From positions 248,001 to 312,000 of the forward strand of contig NZ_NEGK01000001.1 in NCBI RefSeq assembly GCF_002135435.1: 64,000 nt of DNA, given 5' to 3'. The position numbers and the translations under genes are program-made. This DNA comes from Acinetobacter sp. ANC 3813. GTDB taxonomy: Bacteria > Pseudomonadota > Gammaproteobacteria > Pseudomonadales > Moraxellaceae. Below the pieces are notes generated by a model, which saw only the letters and a list, made by a program, of their open reading frames with translations, was not told where the DNA came from and ran no database searches. This document shows positions 19,214 to 28,370 of the stretch, piece by piece (position 1 is the stretch's first letter; each line of letters starts with the position of its first letter).

Positions 19214-19798
19214 TTAAATTTTTAAAAATCCTGAAGCAAATATCTCAAAGGCCTGTAAAGCTTGCGGCAAGGCGTATACTGGATCCTCACTAGATGCAAC
19301 CCATAATGCCGCATTCATTGCAGCCCCATTTAATAAAACGGCCGCAGCAATAGGCTCCACTGCTTTTAATTTACCCTCAGTCAACAATTGTTCAACACAT
19401 ACTTGTGTTGATTGCAGGCACTTATTCTGACTTGGCCAATGTGCAGGATCACCCAATACTGCTGGACCATCACGTAACACAATGCGTTGAAATTCAGGAT
19501 TGAGAGCATGTTCAATATAGGTGCGACCTTCTAGCAATAAACCCCGCCATAAATCCTGTTTGTCGTGTAATTGCTGTTGTGCGGTCAATGCCATTTCTGA
19601 ATCAATTTGATCTACCACTACAGCAAATAAACCTTTTTTATCCCCAAAATGATGATACAACGCACCGCGTGTGAGCCCAGCTTCTGCTGTGAGCTTATCC
19701 ATAGAGGTTTCGGCATAGCCATATTCTGCAAATGCACGCCGCGCCACCTCAATCAATTTTTTGCGGGTTTCCGCCATTTTTTGTTCACGTACAGACAT
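19214..19798 (-). CDS. TetR-family repressor
   Basis: The 194-aa protein has the TetR N-terminal helix-turn-helix (about residues 8-55), including ARRAFAEYGYAETSMDKLTA and the recognition part GLTRGALYHHFGDKKGLF. An all-helical C-terminal ligand/dimer domain follows, containing EFQRIVLRDGPAVLG. The gene is divergent from a RidA-family gene, and two matching palindromes lie between them. It probably represses itself and the neighbour. The inducer is unknown. Confidence 0.9.
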   Translation of the reverse strand: MSVREQKMAETRKKLIEVARRAFAEYGYAETSMDKLTAEAGLTRGALYHHFGDKKGLFAVVVDQIDSEMALTAQQQLHDKQDLWRGLLLEGRTYIEHALNPEFQRIVLRDGPAVLGDPAHWPSQNKCLQSTQVCVEQLLTEGKLKAVEPIAAAVLLNGAAMNAALWVASSEDPVYALPQALQAFEIFASGFLKI

Positions 19799-19831
19799 GC
19801 AACGCTCTCATTAATTATTATCAAAATTTTA

Positions 19832-19854
19832 TTGACATACATAGCGTATGTCAA
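19832..19854. promoter_or_regulatory. predicted TetR-type operator 1
   Basis: This perfect palindrome has 9-bp arms (TTGACATAC and GTATGTCAA) around a 5-bp centre. TTGACA at 19832-19837 can also serve as the -35 box for the plus-strand RidA gene, so repressor binding would block polymerase. Confidence 0.75.
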
Positions 19855-19862
19855 TTACGTTA

Positions 19863-19885
19863 TTAACATACGCTACGTATGTTAA
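19863..19885. promoter_or_regulatory. predicted TetR-type operator 2
   Basis: This second 23-bp palindrome has the same architecture (arms TTAACATAC and GTATGTTAA). It is centred 31 bp from operator 1, close to three helical turns. On the minus strand TTAACA (19885-19880) can be the -35 box of the tetR gene. Confidence 0.75.
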
Positions 19886-19916
19886 ATTATTCATCTAATC
19901 TTGAATGAGAAATATC

Positions 19917-20321
19917 ATGACCAGAACAGCTATCTTTCCGCAAAATCGCCATGCTTTATATGAACAGCATGGATATTCTGCTGCTATTCAATCCCAAGAT
20001 TTACTTTTTATTTCAGGTCAGGTTGGTAGCCGCGCAGATGGCACACCTGAACCCGAATTCGAAAAACAGGTGGAACAAGCATTTGAAAACTTAGCTGACA
20101 CTTTAACAGCAGCGGGTTGTAGCTTTGATGATATTGTCGATGTCACAACTTTCCATACAGATCCAGAACAGCAATTTGAAACCATTATGAAAGTCAAAAA
20201 TAAGATTTTTACACAAAAGCCTTATCCTAATTGGACAGCAATTGGCGTAAATTGGCTGGCAGGTTTCGATTTTGAAATTAAAGTCATTGCGCGCATACCT
20301 AAGGCTGAAATTCCAGCCTAA
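19917..20321 (+). CDS. RidA-family protein (reactive intermediate/imine deaminase-like)
   Basis: The 134-aa protein is one RidA (YjgF/YER057c/UK114) domain. It has a LLFISGQVGSRADGTP strand-loop, QVEQAFENLADTLTAAGCSF, the VDVTTFHTDPEQ stretch, and an AIGVNWLAGFDFEIKVIARI end. Classic RidA enzymes hydrolyse enamines and imines made by PLP enzymes. The usual active-site Arg-Glu pair is not clear here (AIPKAEIPA-type end), so deaminase activity is uncertain. ATG 19917 is preferred over 19905 because GAGAAA lies upstream of it. Control by the adjacent TetR protein is likely. Confidence 0.85.
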   Translation: MTRTAIFPQNRHALYEQHGYSAAIQSQDLLFISGQVGSRADGTPEPEFEKQVEQAFENLADTLTAAGCSFDDIVDVTTFHTDPEQQFETIMKVKNKIFTQKPYPNWTAIGVNWLAGFDFEIKVIARIPKAEIPA

Positions 20322-20424
20322 TTACCCGAGATTGCTAGTCGCTTGAGTACCTTTTTAATATTATTCCGCAAGTAAAGATACCTCTTCGCTATAATGATTT
20401 ATCCGCATTTGTTGTCTGCCTGCT

Positions 20425-21042
20425 ATGACTGAAAAATTGATTAATTCCCCTGTGAAGCATTGGTGTGAATTCGAGTTTATCTCCAAAACAGTGAAGAACC
20501 CGAATATTCATATCAAAGGCAATTACAGCTATTACTCTGCGTATTGGGATCAGGGCTTTGAACGCTGTGTCGTGCGCTATTTGCATGATAAGCCAGCAAC
20601 TCCAGAGAAACCCATTGATCAGCTCTATATCGGCAATTTCGTCTGTTTTGGCGCAGAATGCGTGATTATGATGGGTGGCAACCAATTGCACCGCACAGAC
20701 TGGATTTCGGCCTTTCCGTTTGATACACGCAGTTTTGTGCCTGCTGGCGATACGGTTATTGGCAATGGCTGCTGGATTGGTTCACGCGCCATGATTATGC
20801 AAGGTGTGACGCTTGGCGAAGGTGCTGTGATCGCTACAGGTGCAGTAGTGACCAAAGATGTGCCACCTTATGCAGTCGTAGGCGGTGTGCCTGCGAAGAT
20901 TATTAAATATCGCTTTCCAAAGGAAGATATAAAAAAACTGCTTTCTCTTAAGCTTTACGATTTAGATGAAAAGCAGTTTTTAAAGATGCGGGAACAATTG
21001 CAGACCAATGATGTAAATACTTTGTTCAAACAATCTGATTAG
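20425..21042 (+). CDS. CatB-related O-acetyltransferase (hexapeptide-repeat xenobiotic acetyltransferase family)
   Basis: The 205-aa protein is a left-handed beta-helix acyltransferase. It has [15 protein letters not shown] near the start, [20 protein letters not shown], then [18 protein letters not shown] and [20 protein letters not shown] with [14 protein letters not shown]. This is the layout of Vat/CatB-type enzymes, which move an acetyl group from acetyl-CoA to a hydroxyl. The His of the QLHRTDW stretch fits the catalytic histidine. Chromosomal homologues usually have unknown substrates, so resistance should not be assumed. Confidence 0.85.
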   Translation: MTEKLINSPVKHWCEFEFISKTVKNPNIHIKGNYSYYSAYWDQGFERCVVRYLHDKPATPEKPIDQLYIGNFVCFGAECVIMMGGNQLHRTDWISAFPFDTRSFVPAGDTVIGNGCWIGSRAMIMQGVTLGEGAVIATGAVVTKDVPPYAVVGGVPAKIIKYRFPKEDIKKLLSLKLYDLDEKQFLKMREQLQTNDVNTLFKQSD

Positions 21043-21044
21043 CA

Positions 21045-22307
21045 TTAAGTTTGCTTTTGATAAGCAAGCAATGCAGTGCCTGCCTCTCTTATTAATGCTA
21101 TCGTGTCTTGATACAGCGAATAGTTATATTCTAAGTCAGATAATGCTTTGTCATAATATTCCTGTTTTTCATATTCTTTTTTACTGCACTCTTCCTTATA
21201 TGCTTCATAACATTCAGTTAAACTTTTTAGATCTAGACTTAATGCATAAATCATCATCTTATCTTTATAACTTAATTGAATGATAGTATCCTCAGGCATA
21301 TCTCCATATGCCCATGCCTGTAATGTTTTTAAATTCCCATTTCCCAAATGTGCAAAAATAAAACTGACATAACCATTAAATCCATTAAAAAATTTCCGGA
21401 TTTTGGTCTGCTCGTCCCAACGACCAACCAATAAATATTTAATTTCATTTCTTCCAAATCTATCTATGAGATGCGTACGAATCTCCTCACTTCGTAATCT
21501 TAAAATAAGTTCCTCTTTTAATAATTTTTTTTGCTCTTGAGGTATAAAATGATTGGTTAAATCCATTGTAAATGAAGTCATTGGGCTAGTTGTCAGCTTT
21601 CCAAAACTCATTTTTAATTGGTAAAAGATATCCTCAACTTGATCTATAAAAAGGCACGCGCGGTATCCCTCATCTGGTGCCAATTCAGGATACTCAACAT
21701 TCCGGCTTGGACTAATAAAATCATGTCCAGTATTATAAATATATAATTTTAAGTTTTTTGCATATGGGTGCTGTGCTGCCCATAACCGTACTAATTCTTC
21801 AGCTTTTTTTATATTACAAGGTGGTTCAATATTTTCTAGATTAAAAATTTGTGAATCTGTTGTTAATGGTTTTAAAAATGAAGTAAGTACACCTTCAACT
21901 GCACCTACAGGTATTTGTGAATTACCAACTCCCCAGACTGAAAAATAAGGCTCATAGAAACCAACGTCCGATGCCTGCACTGCTTCATAAAATACACGGT
22001 AAAGCGCACCTCCCTGAGCAAGAATATCAAAGTTCTCTATTTCTAATATTGCCCAAGCTTGGTCTTTTAAGCCTTGCTGCAAACCTATAGCCCACTTTTG
22101 TACTTTTTCAGAAAAAAATTCACTGTATTGCGGGGCTGTTACTTTTGTAACAATATAATCAATCCATGACTGTAATGCATTTCCATTACTCTTAGTGCCA
22201 CGATATTTCTGATACAACTCATAAGCTGCACGTTCTGAATCGTTGATATCAGGCATATTTCCCGTAAAAATTTCAGGTTCCCATAAGTAAACAGCACCTA
22301 ATGACAT
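21045..22307 (-). CDS. uncharacterised 420-aa protein
   Basis: I do not recognise this family. No signal peptide or clear membrane segment is present. It begins MSLGAVYLWEPEIFTGN. Its middle holds QIPVGAVEGVLTSFLKPLTT and FIDQVEDIFYQLKMSFGKLT, and its tail is a charged helix rich in Lys, Glu and Tyr (about residues 365-405). An AAGGA sits 5 nt before the ATG, so it is probably translated. The coding sequence is more AT-rich than the flanking genes, and no partner gene is adjacent. It is convergent with the acetyltransferase, two bases apart. Confidence 0.7.
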   Translation of the reverse strand: MSLGAVYLWEPEIFTGNMPDINDSERAAYELYQKYRGTKSNGNALQSWIDYIVTKVTAPQYSEFFSEKVQKWAIGLQQGLKDQAWAILEIENFDILAQGGALYRVFYEAVQASDVGFYEPYFSVWGVGNSQIPVGAVEGVLTSFLKPLTTDSQIFNLENIEPPCNIKKAEELVRLWAAQHPYAKNLKLYIYNTGHDFISPSRNVEYPELAPDEGYRACLFIDQVEDIFYQLKMSFGKLTTSPMTSFTMDLTNHFIPQEQKKLLKEELILRLRSEEIRTHLIDRFGRNEIKYLLVGRWDEQTKIRKFFNGFNGYVSFIFAHLGNGNLKTLQAWAYGDMPEDTIIQLSYKDKMMIYALSLDLKSLTECYEAYKEECSKKEYEKQEYYDKALSDLEYNYSLYQDTIALIREAGTALLAYQKQT

Positions 22308-22544
22308 AATTTTCCTTATATTTTAATAATTTATTTAAAAAGATTTTATATATCGAATAAAACTGCAAATCAACAATCCAATCGTCAAATTTCGATGCTA
22401 AAAAATAGAATTGAATTTAGAACTCTTTAATTTTTTTATAGTTTTATCATTTTAATCTGAATATTTTCCCCAGATGACATAGTTATAAACCTAACTAGGC
22501 TCTATAAATAAAGCCCATCAAAACAAAAAATAATAGGACATGGA

Positions 22545-23155
22545 ATGCCTTATAACATCAACAAAACCGGTATTTTTGCTTTAGCTTTGCTGGCCGCCAT
22601 CGTCGCCACACTCTGCGACGCCAACCACGTCTTTACTCAAACACTTAGCTACCCCACTCCCCTATTTTTTCAGCAAGCTTGGTGGGTCTTTCCAGCCTTT
22701 TTCATTGCCTTTTTATTTATGGCAATCAATTACCTATTTTTAAGTCATGCACTTAGACAAAAAATAGATGTGGCTCAAAGCACAACACATGGTAACTGGC
22801 ACAATTTATCCGAAGATTTAACAGCATTTGCCTGCATATATCTGCTCAGCGGCTTTGGCAATTTTCACCCTGCTTTATTGTGCTTTATTTTTTACTTCAC
22901 CTTTATTATTCGGCAGGCTTTCACTTACGAGCGATGCTGGTTATGTCTATTGGCCATTTTATTGGCCATAGGCGGCATGTTCTTTGAAGGACTTTTGGCA
23001 GAATTTGGCTTAGTGGCTTAGTGGCTTAGTGGCTTAGTGGCTTAGTGGCCTATCGGCATAGCGACATGTTTAATGTGCCCTATTGGTTAGGCGGCGTATA
23101 CATGCATGGCGCATTTGCTTTACGCTCTGGTATGCGGGCACTGGTCTATAAATAG
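22545..23155 (+). pseudogene. multi-pass membrane protein gene truncated by an 8-bp tandem repeat
   Basis: The intact frame from ATG 22545 (AGGA upstream) gives 158 aa with four to five hydrophobic segments, including FQQAWWVFPAFFIAFLFMAI, and stops at 23021 inside a tandem repeat. Removing four of the five perfect repeat units joins it in frame to YRHSDMFNVPYWLGGVYMHG and a further 14 residues ending at TAG 23153-23155. This makes a 192-aa protein. The AWWV and YMHG segments faintly recall INSIG-like membrane proteins, but the family is not certain. The gene is either inactivated or phase-variable. Confidence 0.7.
23006..23061 (+). repeat. octanucleotide tandem repeat inside the membrane-protein gene
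   Basis: Five perfect copies of TGGCTTAG (23006-23045) are followed by two decayed copies, TGGCCTAT and CGGCATAG (23046-23061). Because the unit is 8 bp, each gain or loss shifts the frame. With two or more perfect copies in this context the frame meets TAG. Confidence 0.95.
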
Positions 23156-23183
23156 CTTAAAATTTAGACGCCAAATTTCAGGC

Positions 23184-23214
23184 AAAAAAATACCGCGTTT
23201 TGGAACGCGGTATA
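23184..23214 (-). terminator. intrinsic terminator of the tRNA-Met transcript
   Basis: ATACCGCG (23190-23197) pairs with CGCGGTAT (23206-23213), with a seven-T run on the minus strand. It lies directly downstream of tRNA-Met. Confidence 0.85.
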
Positions 23215-23220
23215 TGAAAA

Positions 23221-23297
23221 TGGTGGCTATGACGAGACTTGAACTTGTGACCCCCGCATTATGAGTGCGGTGCTCTAACCAACTGAGCTACATAGCC
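23221..23297 (-). tRNA. tRNA-Met(CAU), elongator type
   Basis: The 77-nt gene including CCA has 5' acceptor half GGCTATG and an anticodon stem-loop CCGCA-CTCATAA-TGCGG, giving anticodon CAT. The first base pairs with the acceptor's last base, unlike initiator tRNA, so it is read as elongator Met. A tRNA-Ile2 (lysidine) identity is less likely but cannot be excluded by eye. Confidence 0.93.
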
Positions 23298-23312
23298 AAA
23301 AACTGTGCGCGC

Positions 23313-23341
23313 ATTATGTGGTTTTATCCTAAGTACGTCAA
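23313..23341 (-). promoter_or_regulatory. predicted sigma-70 promoter of tRNA-Met
   Basis: On the minus strand TTGACG (23341-23336) and CATAAT (23318-23313) are separated by 17 bp. A GC-rich GCGCGC discriminator follows, typical of stable RNA promoters. Confidence 0.7.
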
Positions 23342-23370
23342 GTACCTAATGCGCTTAATTGATCAAAATT

Positions 23371-23748
<378 letters not shown>

Positions 23749-23773
23749 AGCGGGATGATATCAAAGAAACAAA

Positions 23774-24560
<787 letters not shown>

Positions 24561-24667
24561 TTATTTTAGCAAAATCTTGTTTTTGGGAGAAGAAACTCCA
24601 TCAATTTAAACAATCCATAAACATATAAGTTCGGGTACAATAGGCCTAACTTTGGAAGTTTCTGATT

Positions 24668-25144
24668 ATGTCGAAAGTAACTGTAGTTAAAAAGAACAAT
24701 GGCGGAACGATCGCGCAGAATAAACGCGCGCGCCATGATTTTTTCATTGAAGATAAATTTGAAGCCGGCCTTTCGCTGCAAGGCTGGGAAGTAAAGTCAT
24801 TACGCGCTGGCCGCATGACTTTGACTGAAAGCTATATCACCTTCAAAAATGGTGAAGCGTTTTTATTTGGCGCACAAGTACAGCCGCTATTAAGCGCATC
24901 TACGCATATTGTTCCTGAAGCGCGCCGCACACGTAAACTGCTGCTCAGCAAACGTGAAATTGAAAAATTGCTTGGCGCAGTCAATCAAAAAGGCTATTCA
25001 TGCGTGCCTTTGGCATGCTATTGGAAAGGCCGCCTAGCCAAACTGGAAATTGCGCTGGTTAAAGGTAAGCAGCTGCATGATAAGCGTGCAACTGAAAAAG
25101 ACCGTGACTGGCAGCGTGATAAATCGCGGATTATGCATAAATAA
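24668..25144 (+). CDS. smpB: SsrA-binding protein SmpB
   Basis: SmpB delivers tmRNA to stalled ribosomes. The 158-aa protein shows [32 protein letters not shown], and the basic tail [20 protein letters not shown] with [18 protein letters not shown], which folds into the mRNA channel. It is divergent from coaD and ends at a bidirectional terminator. The tmRNA gene itself was not seen in this window. Confidence 0.96.
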   Translation: MSKVTVVKKNNGGTIAQNKRARHDFFIEDKFEAGLSLQGWEVKSLRAGRMTLTESYITFKNGEAFLFGAQVQPLLSASTHIVPEARRTRKLLLSKREIEKLLGAVNQKGYSCVPLACYWKGRLAKLEIALVKGKQLHDKRATEKDRDWQRDKSRIMHK

Positions 25145-25163
25145 AATGCACCAGTTTGAATAT

Positions 25164-25192
25164 AAAAAAGCCTCCAATTAAGAGGCTTTTTT
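25164..25192. terminator. bidirectional intrinsic terminator after smpB
   Basis: AAAAAAGCCTC (25164-25174) and GAGGCTTTTTT (25182-25192) form a perfect stem with T runs on both strands. Confidence 0.88.
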
Positions 25193-25243
25193 ATATTTTA
25201 GGCTATAGGTGTTCTGAGCAGGGTTATCTGCTTAAAGGGCAGC

Positions 25244-25827
25244 CTAACAAAACTTCAATCCGCCAAAACAGTTGGATTTTACCTCCTGATTGCCCAAGAC
25301 CTGATTTCGCAACGTTAATGCTGCAGCGCCAGAACTGGACAAATCCAGTGATCCTACATTTTTATAAATCGGCAAGCCCAAAGCCGCCCCCACCGATGAT
25401 CCGAGTGGAATATAAATCGGTTCTTTATTTAAAATTTCCGCTGTTACATAACCCGTAATTGATTCCGCACTCAGACGAAATCCTTTCACTTCTCGAGTGG
25501 AAACCTGATTTGGATTATTAATGGCAAATTCAATAAACGGATTTTTCAGTTCTGCACTGGTGGATGCCCGCTCAGCATTCAAAGTTAAATTGTCCTGCGC
25601 ATCCATGCCATTGGCTTTGCCGCTGATCGCCAAATTTGAGATATCAATATCACAGCCGCCTGCGCCATTATCTCTGCCACATTCATTGTTCAGGTTTTTA
25701 GCTTTGCATCTACTTCCATCATGGCCTCTAAGCCCAGTTCCACTGGTATTTACATAAAATGAAGGGGAAAATGCAATTCCAAGGAACAAAAAAGCCAAAA
25801 GAATAATTAAATCTTTTGACTTTTCAT
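25244..25827 (-). pseudogene. secreted protein of unknown function with a frameshifted signal peptide
   Basis: The long frame (about 184 codons up to TTG 25798) lacks a good start. An ATG at 25827 begins MKSQK and then hits TAA after six codons. Adding one A to the four-A run at 25814-25817 would give MKSQKDLIILLAFLFLGIAF, a proper signal peptide, in frame with the body. The body has cysteines (CGRD, GGCDIDISN, C-terminal FC) and a segment PIYIPLGSSVGAALGLPIYK. It resembles Acinetobacter surface/secreted proteins loosely, but no family is recognised. A TTG start or a sequencing slip are alternatives. Confidence 0.5.
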
Positions 25828-25853
25828 TTATTTAAATATTTTTTTAAAATAAA

Positions 25854-26417
25854 TTATTTGAATTTATTTAACAATAAACCTATGTATTCACCAAACCAAA
25901 CGGCGGTATCCAAATCACCTTTAGGCGGTGTGACTTCTACAGGCGCATTGTCTGACTGTGTCATTAAGCCCAAAAAGCTCGACATTCGGTTTAAATCTGT
26001 TGTGCTGCGCCCTGTTGGCATCATGGGTAAACCAGACCACAACATGCCATGCTGCATAGCAAATAAATTAATCTGCTGCAAAACTGCAAGCTTATCGCCG
26101 CTTAAACCGCCGCCATTGGTAAAGCCCGCTGCCAGCTTGCCTTGCCATGTCCGCGCCAGCCAGCGTTTAGACGACTGTTCCATGAACTGTTTCAGGCCAG
26201 AGGTTAAGCTGCCCATATACGTTGGACAGCCAAAAATAATGGCATCCGCTTGATCAAGCACATCCCAGTCGACATTTTCAATGTTCATACTGTGCACAGT
26301 CACGCCTGTTTGTAAGGCGCCTTGCGCGATGGATGATGCAACTTTTGCGGTATGACCATAAGGGCTATGGTAGACAATTGCGATAGATTTGGAAGATACA
26401 GATGCAGTTAAAGACAT
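25854..26417 (-). CDS. flavodoxin-family / NAD(P)H-quinone oxidoreductase-like protein
   Basis: The 187-aa protein has a flavodoxin-like fold. Near the start IAIVYHSPYGHTAKVASSIA holds the FMN phosphate loop. ADAIIFGCPTYMGSLTSGLK is the WrbA-type PTYxG loop, and LAAGFTNGGGLSGDK is the third FMN-contact loop. It probably binds FMN and reduces quinones or carries electrons, but the substrate is unknown. ATG 26417 is chosen; the frame is open to a TTG nine bases upstream. No strong Shine-Dalgarno was seen. It follows pgeF on the same strand. Confidence 0.83.
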   Translation of the reverse strand: MSLTASVSSKSIAIVYHSPYGHTAKVASSIAQGALQTGVTVHSMNIENVDWDVLDQADAIIFGCPTYMGSLTSGLKQFMEQSSKRWLARTWQGKLAAGFTNGGGLSGDKLAVLQQINLFAMQHGMLWSGLPMMPTGRSTTDLNRMSSFLGLMTQSDNAPVEVTPPKGDLDTAVWFGEYIGLLLNKFK

Positions 26418-26457
26418 AATAATCAAAAGTCTACAGATTCAGTCAAGTTTAGCATTT

Positions 26458-27198
26458 TCATGCCATAAACACGAATGTTGCCATGCGCCCTGTTTTTGAG
26501 GCTCTGCGGTAAGAGTAGTAATCATCAGGCTGCTGATAAGAGCACTGATCACCGCCTAAAACAGTTTTAACGCCATGCAACGCTAAGATATAACGGGCAA
26601 TAGCATATAAATCTGCATAAAATTTGCCTTCTTTAAGCCCTGCTTTAAAGGCACTGTCCAGCTCAGGATATTTTGAGCAAAACGCTTGCTTCACTTCAGC
26701 GCCAATTTCAAAATTGTCCTGACAAATTGCCGCGCCCAGCCATGCCCATGCAGGCGGACTTTGCATCTCAGCAATGGAGTTTTCAATAATGCCGCCAGCC
26801 AAACCGCGCCAGCCCGCATGCAGGTTGGCCACTTCTGTGCCGTCCGCATTGCCCAATGCCACAGGCAAACAATCCGCCGTCATCATCATCAAAGCATGGC
26901 CAGCTGTTTGTGTGACCAGCCCATCACCCTCAAGCGCATCAAAAGGCATTTCTGCATTGATGGTGCGGCAAATGGTGCTGTGAGTTTGCGTCATCCAGGT
27001 AATTTTATTCACGCCATGTTCAGAAAATTCCTGCAGCAGCGCCATGCGGTGACGCTGTACCCGCTGCGTATCATCATTGACATGCAAAGCCAAATTAAAG
27101 CCCGCCAACTCAGCCATGGCTGAAGGCAGCGCCTGATCGTGCTGTACTCGAGTTTGCCCCACAAAAACACCTTGAGGCAGCCCTTGAACAAATTGCAT
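26458..27198 (-). CDS. pgeF: peptidoglycan editing factor PgeF / multicopper-oxidase-like laccase-domain protein
   Basis: The 246-aa protein (YfiH/DUF152 family) shows the zinc-site motifs. These are MTQTHSTIC, then MTADCLPVAL with ANLHAGWRGLAGGII, and later GDQCSYQQPDDYYSYRRAS. E. coli PgeF removes wrongly incorporated residues from peptidoglycan precursors, and relatives act as purine nucleoside phosphorylases. ATG 27198 is preferred over 27216 because AAGGA lies 7 nt before it. It follows rluD by 48 bp, the usual rluD-pgeF pairing. Confidence 0.92.
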   Translation of the reverse strand: MQFVQGLPQGVFVGQTRVQHDQALPSAMAELAGFNLALHVNDDTQRVQRHRMALLQEFSEHGVNKITWMTQTHSTICRTINAEMPFDALEGDGLVTQTAGHALMMMTADCLPVALGNADGTEVANLHAGWRGLAGGIIENSIAEMQSPPAWAWLGAAICQDNFEIGAEVKQAFCSKYPELDSAFKAGLKEGKFYADLYAIARYILALHGVKTVLGGDQCSYQQPDDYYSYRRASKTGRMATFVFMA

Positions 27199-27246
27199 GT
27201 CATTTTCCTTATTCATATTGCAAATACATGATGATGGAGCTTTGAA

Positions 27247-28299
27247 TTAATACGCTTTGTTTTCCGTGCGCAGTACTTCAACCAAATTGGTCAAATCTTC
27301 TGGCCACGGCGCTTCAAACAGCATTTCTTCGCCGCTGCGCGGATGCACCAAGCCCAGTTTTACTGCATGCAAAGCCTGACGCTTAAACGCGCGCAAAGTT
27401 TCCGCCAATAAAGGAGAAGCTCCCGCTGGAACACGCACACGGTTCATATATACTGGATCGCCCACCAAACCGTGACCGATATAGCTGAAATGCACACGGA
27501 TCTGATGGGTACGGCCTGTTTCCAAGCGCGCTTGAATACGGGTGAAATTCTGGAAACGCTCTTTCACATTGTAATGCGTTACCGCTTCTTTACCGCCCGG
27601 CAATATCGCCATTTTAATGCGGTCTATCGGATGGCGCTTAATAGGCTCATCAATCGTGCCGCCCGCAATAATCGCGCCATAAGCCACTAAATCATATACA
27701 CGGTATACCGATTTTTTTGCCAGCTGCTTACTCAATGAGAATTGCGCTTCTAAGTTTTTCGCTACAACCAAAAGTCCAGATGTGTCTTTATCGATACGAT
27801 GCACTAAGCCTGCGCGGGTCAGCTCTACAGATTTCGGGTAATGATGAAGCAATGCATTCACTAATGTGCCAGAGCCATTTCCTGCCCCAGGATGCACAAC
27901 CATGCCAACAGGTTTGTTAATGACAATAATGTCGTCATCTTCATACACAATGTCTAAAGGAATGTCTTCAGGCAGGCTGCGGGTCTGCGCTTCCAGCTCA
28001 ACCTCGAGCGTAAGCAACTCATCGCCCTCAGATTTATACTTTGGCTTGACGCTGTTACCATTCACTAACAAATGGCCTTCTTTCAGCCACTGCTTCAGTT
28101 TTTCACGGGAAAAATCAGGCCATACTGTTGCCGAAACTTGGTCGATACGCTGTCCGAAAAAGCTGTCATCCAATTGAAATTGCAACGATAAACGTGTTGC
28201 AGTTGAGTCTGAAGTATGGTTATCTGCATCCTCAGAATCTTCAAGCAAATTGAAGTCGGTTTCAGGGATATTTGGATTAGAAGATTGTGCTTGAGTCAT
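27247..28299 (-). CDS. rluD: 23S rRNA pseudouridine(1911/1915/1917) synthase RluD
   Basis: RluD makes pseudouridines in helix 69 of 23S rRNA. The 350-aa protein has an acidic N-terminal extension of about 35 residues and an S4 domain (about 47-100). The catalytic domain includes INKPVGMVVHPGAGN and the site HRIDKDTSGLL with Asp170. GRTHQIRVHFSYIGHGLVGD is also present. The extension makes it about 30 residues longer than E. coli RluD at the N-terminus. It is divergent from bamD, a common gamma-proteobacterial layout. Confidence 0.95.
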   Translation of the reverse strand: MTQAQSSNPNIPETDFNLLEDSEDADNHTSDSTATRLSLQFQLDDSFFGQRIDQVSATVWPDFSREKLKQWLKEGHLLVNGNSVKPKYKSEGDELLTLEVELEAQTRSLPEDIPLDIVYEDDDIIVINKPVGMVVHPGAGNGSGTLVNALLHHYPKSVELTRAGLVHRIDKDTSGLLVVAKNLEAQFSLSKQLAKKSVYRVYDLVAYGAIIAGGTIDEPIKRHPIDRIKMAILPGGKEAVTHYNVKERFQNFTRIQARLETGRTHQIRVHFSYIGHGLVGDPVYMNRVRVPAGASPLLAETLRAFKRQALHAVKLGLVHPRSGEEMLFEAPWPEDLTNLVEVLRTENKAY

Positions 28300-28370
28300 T
28301 TGATCATTCAGGCAAAAGTGGTTTAATAGTGCAATTGTAGCTCATTGCCAGTATTAACAGAGGAATTTTT

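Noticed and set aside
20425-21042. Chloramphenicol-resistance gene
   Set aside because: The fold is of the CatB type, but chromosomal members of this family mostly have unknown substrates, and no mobile context is present.
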